In this document: positions 1 through 7,208 of the stretch, in pieces | How positions within the stretch are numbered: the stretch's first letter is position 1 | How the letters are laid out: every line of letters starts with the position of its first letter | Assembly: GCA_938049125.1 (NCBI GenBank) | Contig: CALICR010000131.1 | Span: 1-22,384, forward strand | From: an uncultured Clostridia bacterium | GTDB lineage: Bacteria > Bacillota > Clostridia > Oscillospirales > Oscillospiraceae | Length of the DNA: 22,384 nt | Direction of reading: 5' to 3' | Notes under the pieces: generated by a model | What the model saw: the letters and a program-made list of their open reading frames with translations, nothing else | What the model was told of the DNA's origin: nothing | Database searches by the model: none | Translations under genes and position numbers: made by a program

Positions 1-85
1 TTTCCTACATCAGGGGGTGTTTTGTCTATTGTCCGTTTTTACTGGGCCTGTTCAGGCCTGTCTGCGGCGGCTTTTTGCTCATTTT

Positions 86-727
86 TCAATGCTCCTCCCC
101 GTCCGAGGGCACGTGCTCCGGCTCGTATCGGGCAAAGATGCGGCAGAGGAGCTTGGCGTCGATCCAGGCGCACAGGGCCGCGCCGAAGAGGACCCAGAAG
201 ATCATCAGCCGCAGGGCCAGATCTGCATTCACCAGGAACAGGATCACCGGCAGCGCCACGAGCGCCAGCATGAAGACCGTCTGGGGCAGGTGACGGATCG
301 CCATGGCCAGGCTCAGCTTGAGATACTGCTTCAGCGTATTCTCAAACCGGGCAATGAGCGGAAAGAGGTACATCGCCATACCGCCCACGAGGAAGAGCAG
401 CGCATAGGCGCCCCAGCGCAGGACCGCCGGGAACGCCATCCGGCGGAGCAGCACCGCGTCCGACGCCAGCGCACCGCCCACCAGAAGCAGCAGCGCCCCC
501 GCCTTGAGCGACGGCAGAAACTCCTGTTTGAACACTCGGAAAAAGCGGGACAGCTCCAGCGGCTCCCGCCGCGCCATGCACAGGGTGCAGCTGTAAAGCG
601 CCGTGGTGGCCGCCGGGGCCGTGACGACGGGCAGGCAGCACAGCAGGTAGAGCAGATTCAGCAACACCAGGCTGCCGATGTTGTCGATCAGCCGGATCCA
701 GGGCGAATTCGTTTGAAACAGCTTCAT
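86..727 (-). CDS. YesL-like DUF624 integral membrane protein
   Basis: A 213-residue protein with several hydrophobic segments. It opens MKLFQTNSPW followed by a first membrane span (roughly residues 16-40), and has further spans near 85-105, 110-130 and 160-190. This layout and the short charged tail fit the DUF624/YesL family, whose members commonly sit beside carbohydrate uptake or polysaccharide-degradation genes; their biochemical role is not established. I chose ATG at 727 because a GAGGA Shine-Dalgarno lies just before it and overlaps the stop codon of the upstream sulfatase (10 nt apart), which indicates translational coupling. An in-frame upstream start at 778 would lie inside the sulfatase and has no support. 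Family assignment comes from overall sequence character and context. Function remains open. Confidence 0.75.
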   Translation of the reverse strand: MKLFQTNSPWIRLIDNIGSLVLLNLLYLLCCLPVVTAPAATTALYSCTLCMARREPLELSRFFRVFKQEFLPSLKAGALLLLVGGALASDAVLLRRMAFPAVLRWGAYALLFLVGGMAMYLFPLIARFENTLKQYLKLSLAMAIRHLPQTVFMLALVALPVILFLVNADLALRLMIFWVLFGAALCAWIDAKLLCRIFARYEPEHVPSDGEEH

Positions 728-737
728 GATGCATTCC

Positions 738-2507
738 TCAGCAGGTCTTCCCGTTGAGCCGGGCGTAATAGCGGGCAAGGGGCCGGTCCTCGGGCCGGAC
801 CAGCGGCAGCAGCGCCGCCTCCATCTGCGCCCCGTCCAGCGCCGTACCGGCGGGCAGGGCCGTCAGCGCGCAGCGCGCGTCCTCTGCCAGATACGGGAGC
901 AGAGCGGTCAGGACCCGGTAGACCGCGGCGGCGGACGGCGTCAGCGTGAGGCCCTCCAGCTCCGGCTGCCGGGCGTAGGCGGCACAGCGCGCCAGGATCT
1001 CCGCGTAGTCCGCGCCGCGGAGCGTCACCCGGTCCGCGGGCAGGCCCATGCGGACGTACTGCTCCGGCGGGCAGTCGTTCTCATGCAGCGCCCGCAGCAG
1101 CAGCTCCAGCATCCGCCGCTCCAGCTTCGGATCGTCGATGGGATGCAGCTGCGCCCGGTCGCCCTCGTTGTCAAAGAGCTTTGCGCCAAAACGGGCCATG
1201 TTGGCCTCGGGCTTCTTCCGCGGGATGCGCAGCACCGGGACGCCCTTGGTCCAGGCGCTGCCCGGGGCCAGCGCCGCAGGGCGCAGCTCCTCCACGGAGA
1301 AGCGCTCCGCGTGGTGCGTCGGCATCAGGGTATACTCGTACAGCGGCTCGTTGTCCGCCGCGGCGGGCGGCATAAGGTAGGTATAGCGCCCGTCGGTGAC
1401 GTTGATATAGCCGCCGTGGATGCCGTAAAGCGCGTAGTCGTGCAGCTTCTCGCCCCGGGCCAGGGCCGGGCGCAGCGGCAGGCCGCACATGCCCGCCGGG
1501 CGGTCCACGCCGAAGAACTCCAGCAGCGTCGGCGCGAGATCCACGTTCTCCGTCAGCACGGTCCGCGCCTGGCCGTCCGCCTCCGGGTGCCGGGGGTCGT
1601 GGTGGACAAAGAGCGGCGTGTTCGTCAGGTCGTTGTAGAGCGGCATCACCGACTTGCCCCACCAGCCATTCTCGCCGAGCAGGAAGCCATGGTCCGTATT
1701 GACGATGAGCATGGTGTCGTCCCACAGTCCGTACTCGTCCATCTTGTCGAGGACGCGCCCGAGCTGCCGGTCGCAGAGCTTCAGCAGCCGGGCATAGCGC
1801 TGCCGGACGCGGTCCACGACGTCCTCCCCCTCCCGCACGGGGCAGTAGGGCGGCCAGTCGAAGCGCCGTCCGTCCCCGTCCAGGTCCGGCGGCAGATAGA
1901 AGGGCTCATGGGGGTCAAAGGTCTCGATCTGCAAAAACCAGTTGTCCTGGCTGTGGTTGCGGTCAAGGAATTCGAGGCCGAGGTCGAAGGTCTTCACCAT
2001 CGGCATATCGGTGGTCGTTTGGATTCGGCGGCGGACGTTCTGGTTGGCCCGCAGGGTGTCGCGCAGCGGCACATAGGGGACCTCCGGGCAGCCGAAATCG
2101 GTGGCGGGGTCCGGCTGGAAGGCGAGGTCCGGCTTCCAATTGTCGCCCTCCTGGCCCCGGGAGACCTCCCAGCCGCTGTAGCGGCTGTGGTAGGTCGCGC
2201 CGCCGTCGCGCCAGTAATGCCAGTGGTCGCTCATCAGCTGACTGTGGACGCCGTTTTCCTTCAGAAGCTCCGGCATGGAGTCGTCGTAGGGTTCGACGGG
2301 GCCCCAGCTCCGGTGCAGGAAGTTATAGCGGCCCGTGTGCAGCTCCCGCCTGGCAGGCATACAGGGCAGGCTGTTGGCATAGTGGTTGTCAAAGCGCACT
2401 GCGTGCGCCGCCAGGCGGCAGAAGCTGGGCGTCTCCGTCCAATCGCAGCCGTAGGGCTGGAGCATCCGCCGGTTCAGCGAATCGTACATGACCATGATGG
2501 CTTTCAT
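738..2507 (-). CDS. Type I sulfatase (formylglycine-dependent), 589 aa
   Basis: Alkaline-phosphatase-superfamily sulfatase that would hydrolyse sulfate esters, probably on a sugar. Residues 46-56 contain the activation motif C49-M-P-A-R53, matching the CxPxR rule in which the cysteine is converted to formylglycine; the cysteine form implies a radical-SAM (anSME) maturase in an anaerobe. Other metal-site elements are Asp9 near the N-terminus (VMYDS) and the NTDHG segment with Asp272/His273, followed by GENGWWGKS. There is no signal peptide, so it should act in the cytoplasm. ATG at 2507 is preceded by GGGGAG at good spacing; an open frame continuing upstream to 2888 is arginine-rich noncoding translation of a GH31 remnant. 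It forms an operon with the downstream yesL-like gene, and ancestrally with the GH31 gene upstream. Its own promoter is not visible and may have been lost at the junction near 2740. Substrate is unknown. Confidence 0.9.
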   Translation of the reverse strand: MKAIMVMYDSLNRRMLQPYGCDWTETPSFCRLAAHAVRFDNHYANSLPCMPARRELHTGRYNFLHRSWGPVEPYDDSMPELLKENGVHSQLMSDHWHYWRDGGATYHSRYSGWEVSRGQEGDNWKPDLAFQPDPATDFGCPEVPYVPLRDTLRANQNVRRRIQTTTDMPMVKTFDLGLEFLDRNHSQDNWFLQIETFDPHEPFYLPPDLDGDGRRFDWPPYCPVREGEDVVDRVRQRYARLLKLCDRQLGRVLDKMDEYGLWDDTMLIVNTDHGFLLGENGWWGKSVMPLYNDLTNTPLFVHHDPRHPEADGQARTVLTENVDLAPTLLEFFGVDRPAGMCGLPLRPALARGEKLHDYALYGIHGGYINVTDGRYTYLMPPAAADNEPLYEYTLMPTHHAERFSVEELRPAALAPGSAWTKGVPVLRIPRKKPEANMARFGAKLFDNEGDRAQLHPIDDPKLERRMLELLLRALHENDCPPEQYVRMGLPADRVTLRGADYAEILARCAAYARQPELEGLTLTPSAAAVYRVLTALLPYLAEDARCALTALPAGTALDGAQMEAALLPLVRPEDRPLARYYARLNGKTC

Positions 2508-2521
2508 CGCATTTTCTCCCC

Positions 2522-2742
2522 TTAAAACTGCGCCCGCAGCGCGGCAAAGTGCTCCGCCCAAGCGGAATCCCGGCGGTAGAACACCGGCGGGCAGCCCAGC
2601 GGCGCATCGACGCAGACGGTCCCGCCGCCGTGCGCGGATCGTCCTCGTAGTGCAGGAGCAGCGGACGCTGGACCGGGATGCCCCGCGCCGCGTTCTCGCG
2701 CACGGCCTCCCGCAGATAGGGGGCCAGCGCCGCGTGCAGCCC
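2522..2742 (-). pseudogene. GH31 glycosidase 3' remnant (5'-truncated, internally deleted, frameshifted)
   Basis: The minus strand encodes the final part of a glycoside hydrolase family 31 enzyme (alpha-glucosidase/xylosidase/sulfoquinovosidase type). The recognisable pieces are LHAALAPYLREAV, then GIPVQRPLLLHYEDD, the classic C-terminal catalytic-domain stretch. The frame then shifts near 2625-2640 to GGGTVCVDAPLGCPPVFYRR and ends at TAA 2522-2524. Intact GH31 proteins have roughly 50 more residues between these two pieces, including a YLFG...LLVAPV segment, so an internal stretch is missing here as well as the entire 5' part. The stop lies 14 nt before the sulfatase ATG on the same strand, so the two were once one operon. 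GH31 is clear; the sub-specificity is not. Confidence 0.7.
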
Positions 2743-2937
2743 TCGGGCTTCAACTGCCTGGTGGCGCTGGAGCGCGGCACGAATGAGGCACTGGACCTCG
2801 CCGTCCTCCCCAAGACCGGCGAGCAGAAGCTCCTGTGGATGAAAAACAAATGGCTCACCTGCCACCCCGATTCCCCCCAGGCCGCCAAAGGCGCCTACCC
2901 GGGCATCACAGGAGAAAATCTCCGGCTGAACATCTGA
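2740..2937 (+). pseudogene. 5'-truncated C-terminal fragment of an unrecognised protein
   Basis: A plus-strand frame of about 65 codons ends at TGA 2935-2937 and is followed seven bases later by a perfect intrinsic terminator. Its translation looks like real protein (for example ALERGTNEALDLAVLPKTG and WLTCHPDSP, ending ENLRLNI) with normal residue composition. Upstream of about 2740 the same frame becomes arginine/proline-rich because it is antisense to the GH31 remnant. There is no start codon or ribosome site of its own. I do not recognise the family. The best reading is the 3' end of a gene whose 5' part was lost at the junction, or lies elsewhere if the join is an assembly error. Confidence 0.55.
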
Positions 2938-2943
2938 GCTGTC

Positions 2944-2975
2944 TGCGCCGCCCATCCGGGCGGCGCATTCGTTTT
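2944..2975 (+). terminator. Intrinsic terminator of the truncated plus-strand gene
   Basis: A perfect 10-bp stem (TGCGCCGCCC at 2944-2953 with GGGCGGCGCA at 2958-2967) and a 4-nt loop are followed by TTCGTTTT. It lies seven bases after the stop at 2937, which supports that fragment as real coding sequence on the plus strand. Confidence 0.85.
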
Positions 2976-3137
2976 CTGCAGGTTTCCGCCCCGCTGCCGG
3001 GGCCGTCCGGAGGCCGCGGCAGTGGGGCGATCCTGTGTTTTTCCCGGATTTTGTGATTTTTCCCCGTTTTATTTGCACGTCCTGCACAAAACCGAGCGGG
3101 TGTTCTCCCGCAAGATTAACAAATTTCATGTCACCTA

Positions 3138-3166
3138 TTGCAAAATCTGGTCGAAGCGTGTAGAAT
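3138..3166 (+). promoter_or_regulatory. Predicted sigma-70/A promoter of the GntR regulator
   Basis: TTGCAA (3138-3143), a 17-bp spacer and TAGAAT (3161-3166): 4/6 and 5/6 matches to consensus at ideal spacing, in an AT-richer stretch. A start of transcription near 3173 is inferred. This would give a leader of about 240 nt before the gntR ATG. Confidence 0.5.
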
Positions 3167-3177
3167 GATGGCACAGA

Positions 3178-3212
3178 TTGTCAATTGTTGACACTTTTGA
3201 GGTGCTTGACAA
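3178..3212 (+). promoter_or_regulatory. Likely GntR-family operator (TGTCAA/TTGACA half-sites)
   Basis: TGTCAA (3179-3184) and TTGACA (3188-3193) form a perfect 6-bp inverted repeat around a 3-bp centre. A third half-site, TTGACAA, follows at 3206-3212 and pairs with TTGTCAA at 3178-3184. Short palindromes built of TTGT/ACAA-like arms are typical targets of FadR/FCD regulators. The position just downstream of the predicted start site suggests autorepression. The TTGACA at 3206 could alternatively be a -35 box, but no good -10 follows it. Confidence 0.5.
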
Positions 3213-3413
3213 ACGGTTCAAAATCACGCAGACTAATAGATTAGGACCGTTTCCCGCGCAATGCTCCACTGCGTCTCCGTATCGGCGCACGCTGGCGGAT
3301 GCCCGAGTCCCTGCACCGCTCCCATTCCGGCCGGCGCAGGCCTCCCTCCCGCGCATTCCCCCATTCCGCGGCGGCGGCGGACATCTCACAAGAAAGGAAC
3401 AGACAGACGATCT
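3213..3413 (+). other. GC-rich untranslated leader of gntR
   Basis: About 200 nt between the operator and the gntR start. I see no conserved riboswitch-like element or convincing small gene. It is C- and G-rich, with a Shine-Dalgarno-like AAAGGA at 3393-3398, rather far (about 15 nt) from the ATG. Confidence 0.4.
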
Positions 3414-4058
3414 ATGGAACCTGCTTTCATTCATGAGACTCTGAGAGAAACTGTTTACAGCTATCTGCGCAAGCAGATCATCAGCATGGAGCTTCGCCCC
3501 GGCGATCGGATCAACGAAAAGCTCCTGGCCGATACGCTGAACGTCAGCCGCGGCCCGCTCCGCGAGGCCCTGCGCCAGCTGGAGCAGGAGGGCCTGGTGG
3601 AGTACAGCCGGAACCGCGGCTGCCGCGTCCGGGAATTCACCGTCTCCATGGCCAGGGAGGTCTTCCTCATCCGCGCGGCCCTGGAGGCCGCCTCCTGCCG
3701 TTACTTGAACGGCGCCGTGCCCGCCGAGACCCTTGACCGGCTCGAGGCCCTCCTCGCACAGATGAAGCCGCTCCAGGGCAACTCCGAGGAGTCGCTCGCT
3801 GACTTCATCCAGCTCGACCAGGACTTCCACTCCGCCATCGCCGCCGTCAGCGGCCTGCCCATGCTCTACAACGCCTGGGACAACCATACGCCCCTGAACC
3901 TCGTGCTGCTGCTGACCGAGAAGCGCGAGAGCCTCCGGCTGGAGGCCCAGTACGACCGCCACAAGCTCGTGCTCGACGCGCTACGCACCGGCTGCACCTG
4001 CGACATCGTGGATGCCCTCTACAAGCACTATCAGGATTACAGCGCGATCAATTTCTGA
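3414..4058 (+). CDS. GntR-family (FadR/FCD subfamily) transcriptional regulator
   Basis: A 214-residue DNA-binding regulator. Residues 8-75 form the winged helix-turn-helix, with the hallmark LRPGDRINEKLLADTLNVSR followed by GPLREALRQLEQEGLV. Residues 80-210 form the all-helical FCD ligand domain. The usual FCD metal/ligand residues are visible: D135-x3-H139 (LDQDFH), H183 (YDRHK) and H205 (YKHYQ), so it probably binds a carboxylate ligand through a metal ion. ATG at 3414 begins the conserved domain; longer in-frame extensions back to 3261 are low-complexity. It stands directly upstream of, and in line with, the dpp-type transport and hydrolase genes, so it most likely senses a substrate or intermediate of that pathway. 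It probably also controls itself through the repeat at 3178-3212. Confidence 0.9.
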   Translation: MEPAFIHETLRETVYSYLRKQIISMELRPGDRINEKLLADTLNVSRGPLREALRQLEQEGLVEYSRNRGCRVREFTVSMAREVFLIRAALEAASCRYLNGAVPAETLDRLEALLAQMKPLQGNSEESLADFIQLDQDFHSAIAAVSGLPMLYNAWDNHTPLNLVLLLTEKRESLRLEAQYDRHKLVLDALRTGCTCDIVDALYKHYQDYSAINF

Positions 4059-4216
4059 TGCCCTGATCCTTTGACCCGCTAATTTCACACAGCCTGCACA
4101 ATCGGGACGGAGGACTGTCCTTGATGTGTATTGCTGCACCCATTTTTCTGTTATCGAACCACTCGCTGTTTCCGCCCCGGCCTCGGGTGCGGCACGGCGG
4201 CCCCCATTTCAGCTTC

Positions 4217-4319
4217 AGGAGGTACCGCCCATGGACCACGGGTAACGGAGGAAGGAAAGACCGCGCCCGGATCGCCGGGCAGCCGCGATTCGCACACGAG
4301 GAGGAATTGAATGTAAATG
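4217..4319 (+). promoter_or_regulatory. dppB leader with two mini open frames and a hairpin
   Basis: AGGAGG at 4217-4222 stands 8 nt before ATG 4231, which opens a four-codon frame (Met-Asp-His-Gly, stop TAA 4243-4245). A further GGAGG follows at 4247-4251. A 6-bp hairpin (GCCCGG 4265-4270, CCGGGC 4275-4280) comes next. Then GAGGAGG at 4298-4304 stands 6 nt before ATG-TAA (4311-4316), a start directly followed by a stop, and the true dppB ATG comes next at 4317. The elements are read directly from the sequence. A role in translational tuning or attenuation is inference. The rest of 4059-4216 shows no gene and no convincing promoter. Confidence 0.4.
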
Positions 4320-5267
4320 TACAAGTATATTCTGAAACGGATCCTGCTCATCATCCCGGTGCTGCTGGGCGTGATCCTGGTCGTATTTTTCATCATGGAT
4401 CTCTCCCCGGTCAACCCGGCGCAGCTCATCCTGGGTGACGGCGCTACGGAGGAGTCCATCCACCAGCTGGAGGAGGAGCTGGGTCTCAACGATCCCTTCT
4501 TCGTCCGCTACGGCAATTATGTCCTGGGCCTGCTGAAGGGCGACATGGGCCTCTCCTACAAGGACCGGCTCCCGGTCTTTGATAAGATCCTGGAGCGGCT
4601 CCCCAACACGGTCATCCTCGCCGTCGGCAGCATTCTCATCGCCCTTCTGCTGGGCATCCCGCTTGGCATCCTATGTGCCAAGCACCAGAACAAGCTGCTG
4701 GACAATGTCACGATGGTAACAGCTCTTGTGGGCATTTCGATGCCGCTGTTTTGGCTGGCGCTGCTTCTGGTGCTGATCTTCTCCGTCCACCTGCACTGGC
4801 TGCCCTCCTCGGGCTTCTCCACCGCCTCCTTCGGCGAGATGGTGAAGAGCGTCATCCTCCCCACGCTGACGCTGGCCACGCTGCCCACGGCCATGATCAC
4901 CCGCATGACGCGGTCCTCGATCCTCGAGGTCATCCGGGCCGACTACATCGACACCGCCCGCTCCAAGGGCCTCAAGGAGTCCATCATCACGCGCCGCCAT
5001 ATGCTGAGCAACGCGCTGATCCCCATCATCACCATCGCCGGTCTTCAGTTCGGCCAAGCCCTCAGCGGCGCAATCCTGACGGAGACCGTCTTCTCCTGGC
5101 CCGGCATCGGCCGGCTGACCGTGGAGTCCATCAAGATGAAGGACGCCCAGACCGTGCTCGGCTGCGTCGTCGTCATTTCCATCATGTTCTCGCTGGTCAA
5201 CCTGATCGTGGATCTGCTCTACACCTTTGTAGACCCGCGCATCAAGGCGAGATACAAGGGCAAGTAA
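4317..5267 (+). CDS. dppB: ABC peptide-type transporter permease, DppB/OppB family
   Basis: A 316-residue inner-membrane permease. It begins with the family-typical MYKYILKRILLIIPVLLG span, followed by the periplasmic/extracellular region containing LGLNDPFFVRYGNY and GDMGLSY. Five further hydrophobic segments follow. The EAA loop that docks the ATPases is visible (ADYIDTARSKGLKESIITRRH, about residues 205-225), and the protein ends FVDPRIKARYKGK as usual for DppB. With DppC it forms the channel of a dipeptide/oligopeptide/nickel-class importer. The start at 4317 is preceded by a start-stop ATG-TAA placed at better distance from GAGGAGG. Next gene 15 nt downstream. The cargo cannot be read from the permease; the hydrolase genes downstream suggest a small peptide or amide. 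Confidence 0.93.
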   Translation: MYKYILKRILLIIPVLLGVILVVFFIMDLSPVNPAQLILGDGATEESIHQLEEELGLNDPFFVRYGNYVLGLLKGDMGLSYKDRLPVFDKILERLPNTVILAVGSILIALLLGIPLGILCAKHQNKLLDNVTMVTALVGISMPLFWLALLLVLIFSVHLHWLPSSGFSTASFGEMVKSVILPTLTLATLPTAMITRMTRSSILEVIRADYIDTARSKGLKESIITRRHMLSNALIPIITIAGLQFGQALSGAILTETVFSWPGIGRLTVESIKMKDAQTVLGCVVVISIMFSLVNLIVDLLYTFVDPRIKARYKGK

Positions 5268-5282
5268 AGGAGGCGGCCGGTC

Positions 5283-6203
5283 ATGTTAAGTAAACGCTTC
5301 AAAGCCATCATGGAGAGCAAGACCCTCAATGAGGTCAAGTCCCGGACGCTGTGGCAGGAGGCCTGGCGGCGGTTCAAGAAGAACAAGGTCGCCCTGGCCA
5401 GCCTCATCTTCCTCGGCATTCTGCTCGTCATCTCCGTCGGCACGCTGGTCATCGACCTCGTGACGAAGGAGGCCTTCTACGATGCCCACGTCATCAACCA
5501 GGACCTGCTGGCCAAGCTCAAGGCCCCGTCCCTCGCCCACCCGCTGGGCCAGGATGAATTCGGGCGGGACGTGCTGTTCCGCATTCTGTGGGGCGCGCGC
5601 TACTCGCTGTTCCTCGGCATCACCACCGTCATCGTCGCCGCCTTTTTCGGCACGATCCTCGGAGCCCTGGCCGGGTTCTACGAGAAGGCCGACAACGTCA
5701 TCATGCGCTGCATGGACGTGCTGCTCGCCATTCCCTCCACGGTGCTGGCCATCTGCCTCGTCGGCGCACTGGGGCCGAGCCTCACGAACATCGTGCTGGC
5801 CGTGGCCATCTCTTACATCCCCACCTTTGCCCGGGTCGTTCGCTCCTCGGTTCTCTCCATCAAGGAGCAGGAATTCATCGAGGCCTCTCGTTCCTACGGC
5901 TCCGGCGACGGGCGCATCATCTTCAAGTACATCCTGCCCAACGCGCTTACGCCCCTGATCGTCCAGTCCACCCTGAGCGTCGCCAGCGCTATTCTGATGA
6001 TCGCCAGCCTCTCCTTCATGGGCCTCGGCATCCAGCCGCCCACGCCGGAATGGGGCGCGATGCTCTCCAACGCGAGAATTTATATGCGCGACGCGCTGCA
6101 CATCACGCTGGTGCCCGGCGTGGCCATCATGCTGACCATCCTCTCCCTGAATCTGGTGGGCGACGGTCTGCGTGATGCCCTGGACCCCAAGCTGAAAGAC
6201 TAA
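5283..6203 (+). CDS. dppC: ABC peptide-type transporter permease, DppC/OppC family
   Basis: A 306-residue second permease subunit. It has a cytoplasmic N-terminal tail containing WQEAWRRFKKNKVALASL, a first span at about 38-60, then the family signature HPLGQDEFGRDVLFRILWGARYSL (about 86-110). Five more membrane segments follow, and the EAA loop is EFIEASRSYGSGDGRIIFKYILPN. It ends with SFMGLGIQPPTPEWG and a DGLRDALDPKLKD tail. All are standard DppC features. AAAGGAGG-like signals precede both this gene and the next; the gaps are 15 and 12 nt, so it is co-translated with dppB and dppD. Confidence 0.93.
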   Translation: MLSKRFKAIMESKTLNEVKSRTLWQEAWRRFKKNKVALASLIFLGILLVISVGTLVIDLVTKEAFYDAHVINQDLLAKLKAPSLAHPLGQDEFGRDVLFRILWGARYSLFLGITTVIVAAFFGTILGALAGFYEKADNVIMRCMDVLLAIPSTVLAICLVGALGPSLTNIVLAVAISYIPTFARVVRSSVLSIKEQEFIEASRSYGSGDGRIIFKYILPNALTPLIVQSTLSVASAILMIASLSFMGLGIQPPTPEWGAMLSNARIYMRDALHITLVPGVAIMLTILSLNLVGDGLRDALDPKLKD

Positions 6204-6215
6204 AGGAGGAAGAGA

Positions 6216-7208
6216 ATGGACGATCTGCTCCAAATCAACGACCTTACCATCCGCTATGAGACCGCCGACGGCGTAGTCCGAGCGGTCAACGGCGCCAGCC
6301 TCCGCCTGGGCCGTGGTCGGACCCTCGGCCTCGTCGGCGAGACCGGCGCTGGCAAGACCACCATCGCCAAGGGCATCATGCGCCTCATTCCTTCACCGCC
6401 CGGCGTCATCGGCGGCGGCGAGATTCTCTTCGAGGGCAGGGACCTGCTCAAGGCCTCCGACGCCGAGATGCGCGGTATCCGCGGCCAGGAGATCTCCATG
6501 ATCTTCCAGGACCCCATGTCCGCCCTGAACCCGGTCATTACCGTCGGCGACCAAATTGCCGAGGTCATCCGCTCCCACAGCGACATCTCCAAGGAGGAAT
6601 CCCGCAAAAAGGCGGCGGAGATGATGGAGATGGTCGGCATCAAGGCCGACCGTGCCGACGAATATCCGCACCAGTTCTCCGGCGGCATGAAGCAGCGCGT
6701 CGTCATCGCCATCGCCCTGGCCTGCAACCCCAAGCTGCTCATCGCCGACGAGCCAACCACGGCCCTGGACGTCACCATCCAGGCCCAGGTGCTCGAAATG
6801 ATGAAGGACCTGCGCGACAAGTCCAACACCGCCATGCTCCTCATCACGCATGACCTCGGCGTCGTGGCTCAGGTCTGCGATGAGGTGGCCATCATCTATG
6901 CCGGGGAGATCGTCGAGTACGGCGCGATCCGCGACATTTTCAAGAACTACCACCATCCCTACACCGAGGGCCTCTTCGGCTCCATCCCGAAGCTCAACGA
7001 GGACGTGGACCGGCTCAGCCCCATCCCGGGCCTGATGGCGGATCCCATGAACCTGCCCGCGGGATGCAGCTTCTGCTCCCGCTGCAAGTACGCCACGGAG
7101 CGCTGTCAGACCGAAAAGGCCGGGCTCACGGAGCTGGGGAACGGCCACTACGTCAAATGCTTCCATGCGGAGCAGGTCGCTGGGAAAGGAGGCGCAGCCC
7201 ATGGATAA
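6216..7208 (+). CDS. dppD: ABC peptide-type transporter ATPase, DppD/OppD family
   Basis: A 330-residue nucleotide-binding subunit. Walker A is GETGAGKTT (41-49), the Q-loop sits in IFQDPMSALNP, the signature is FSGGMKQR (153-160), Walker B is LLIADEPTTALD (173-184), and the switch is the histidine of LLITHDLG. The C-terminal oligopeptide-type extension has the cysteine cluster CSFCSRCKYATERC. All catalytic residues are intact. The last eight bases overlap the start of dppF, and that gene's strong AAAGGAGG site lies inside this reading frame. It energises uptake through DppB/DppC. Confidence 0.95.
   Translation: MDDLLQINDLTIRYETADGVVRAVNGASLRLGRGRTLGLVGETGAGKTTIAKGIMRLIPSPPGVIGGGEILFEGRDLLKASDAEMRGIRGQEISMIFQDPMSALNPVITVGDQIAEVIRSHSDISKEESRKKAAEMMEMVGIKADRADEYPHQFSGGMKQRVVIAIALACNPKLLIADEPTTALDVTIQAQVLEMMKDLRDKSNTAMLLITHDLGVVAQVCDEVAIIYAGEIVEYGAIRDIFKNYHHPYTEGLFGSIPKLNEDVDRLSPIPGLMADPMNLPAGCSFCSRCKYATERCQTEKAGLTELGNGHYVKCFHAEQVAGKGGAAHG

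Noticed and set aside
45..58. GGCCTG-TT-CAGGCC inverted repeat downstream of the yesL-like gene
   Set aside because: The stem is short, the loop is minimal and the following bases on the minus strand are not T-rich, so I do not call it a terminator.
726..2525. Long plus-strand open frame of about 599 codons
   Set aside because: It is the antisense shadow of the sulfatase gene in GC-rich DNA; its translation is rich in Val/Arg/Gln/His with no domain, while the minus strand has full sulfatase motifs.
738..2888. Longer sulfatase start giving 716 residues
   Set aside because: The extra 127 residues are Arg/Ala-rich translation of the GH31 remnant in the wrong frame; ATG 2507 has a proper ribosome site.
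2389..3174. Minus-strand frame of 261 codons through the junction region
   Set aside because: Only a short central part is real (the GH31 remnant); the rest is antisense to the plus-strand fragment, terminator and promoter.
4121..4438. Plus-strand frame of about 100 codons in the gntR-dppB gap
   Set aside because: A GGAGG lies about 10 nt before an ATG, but the protein is Arg/Pro/His-rich, has no family look and runs far into dppB in another frame. It could at most be a leader, without support.
5286..6233. Minus-strand open frame of 315 codons across dppC
   Set aside because: Asp/Gly/Glu/His-rich low-complexity translation, exactly antisense to a clear permease gene, with no ribosome site.
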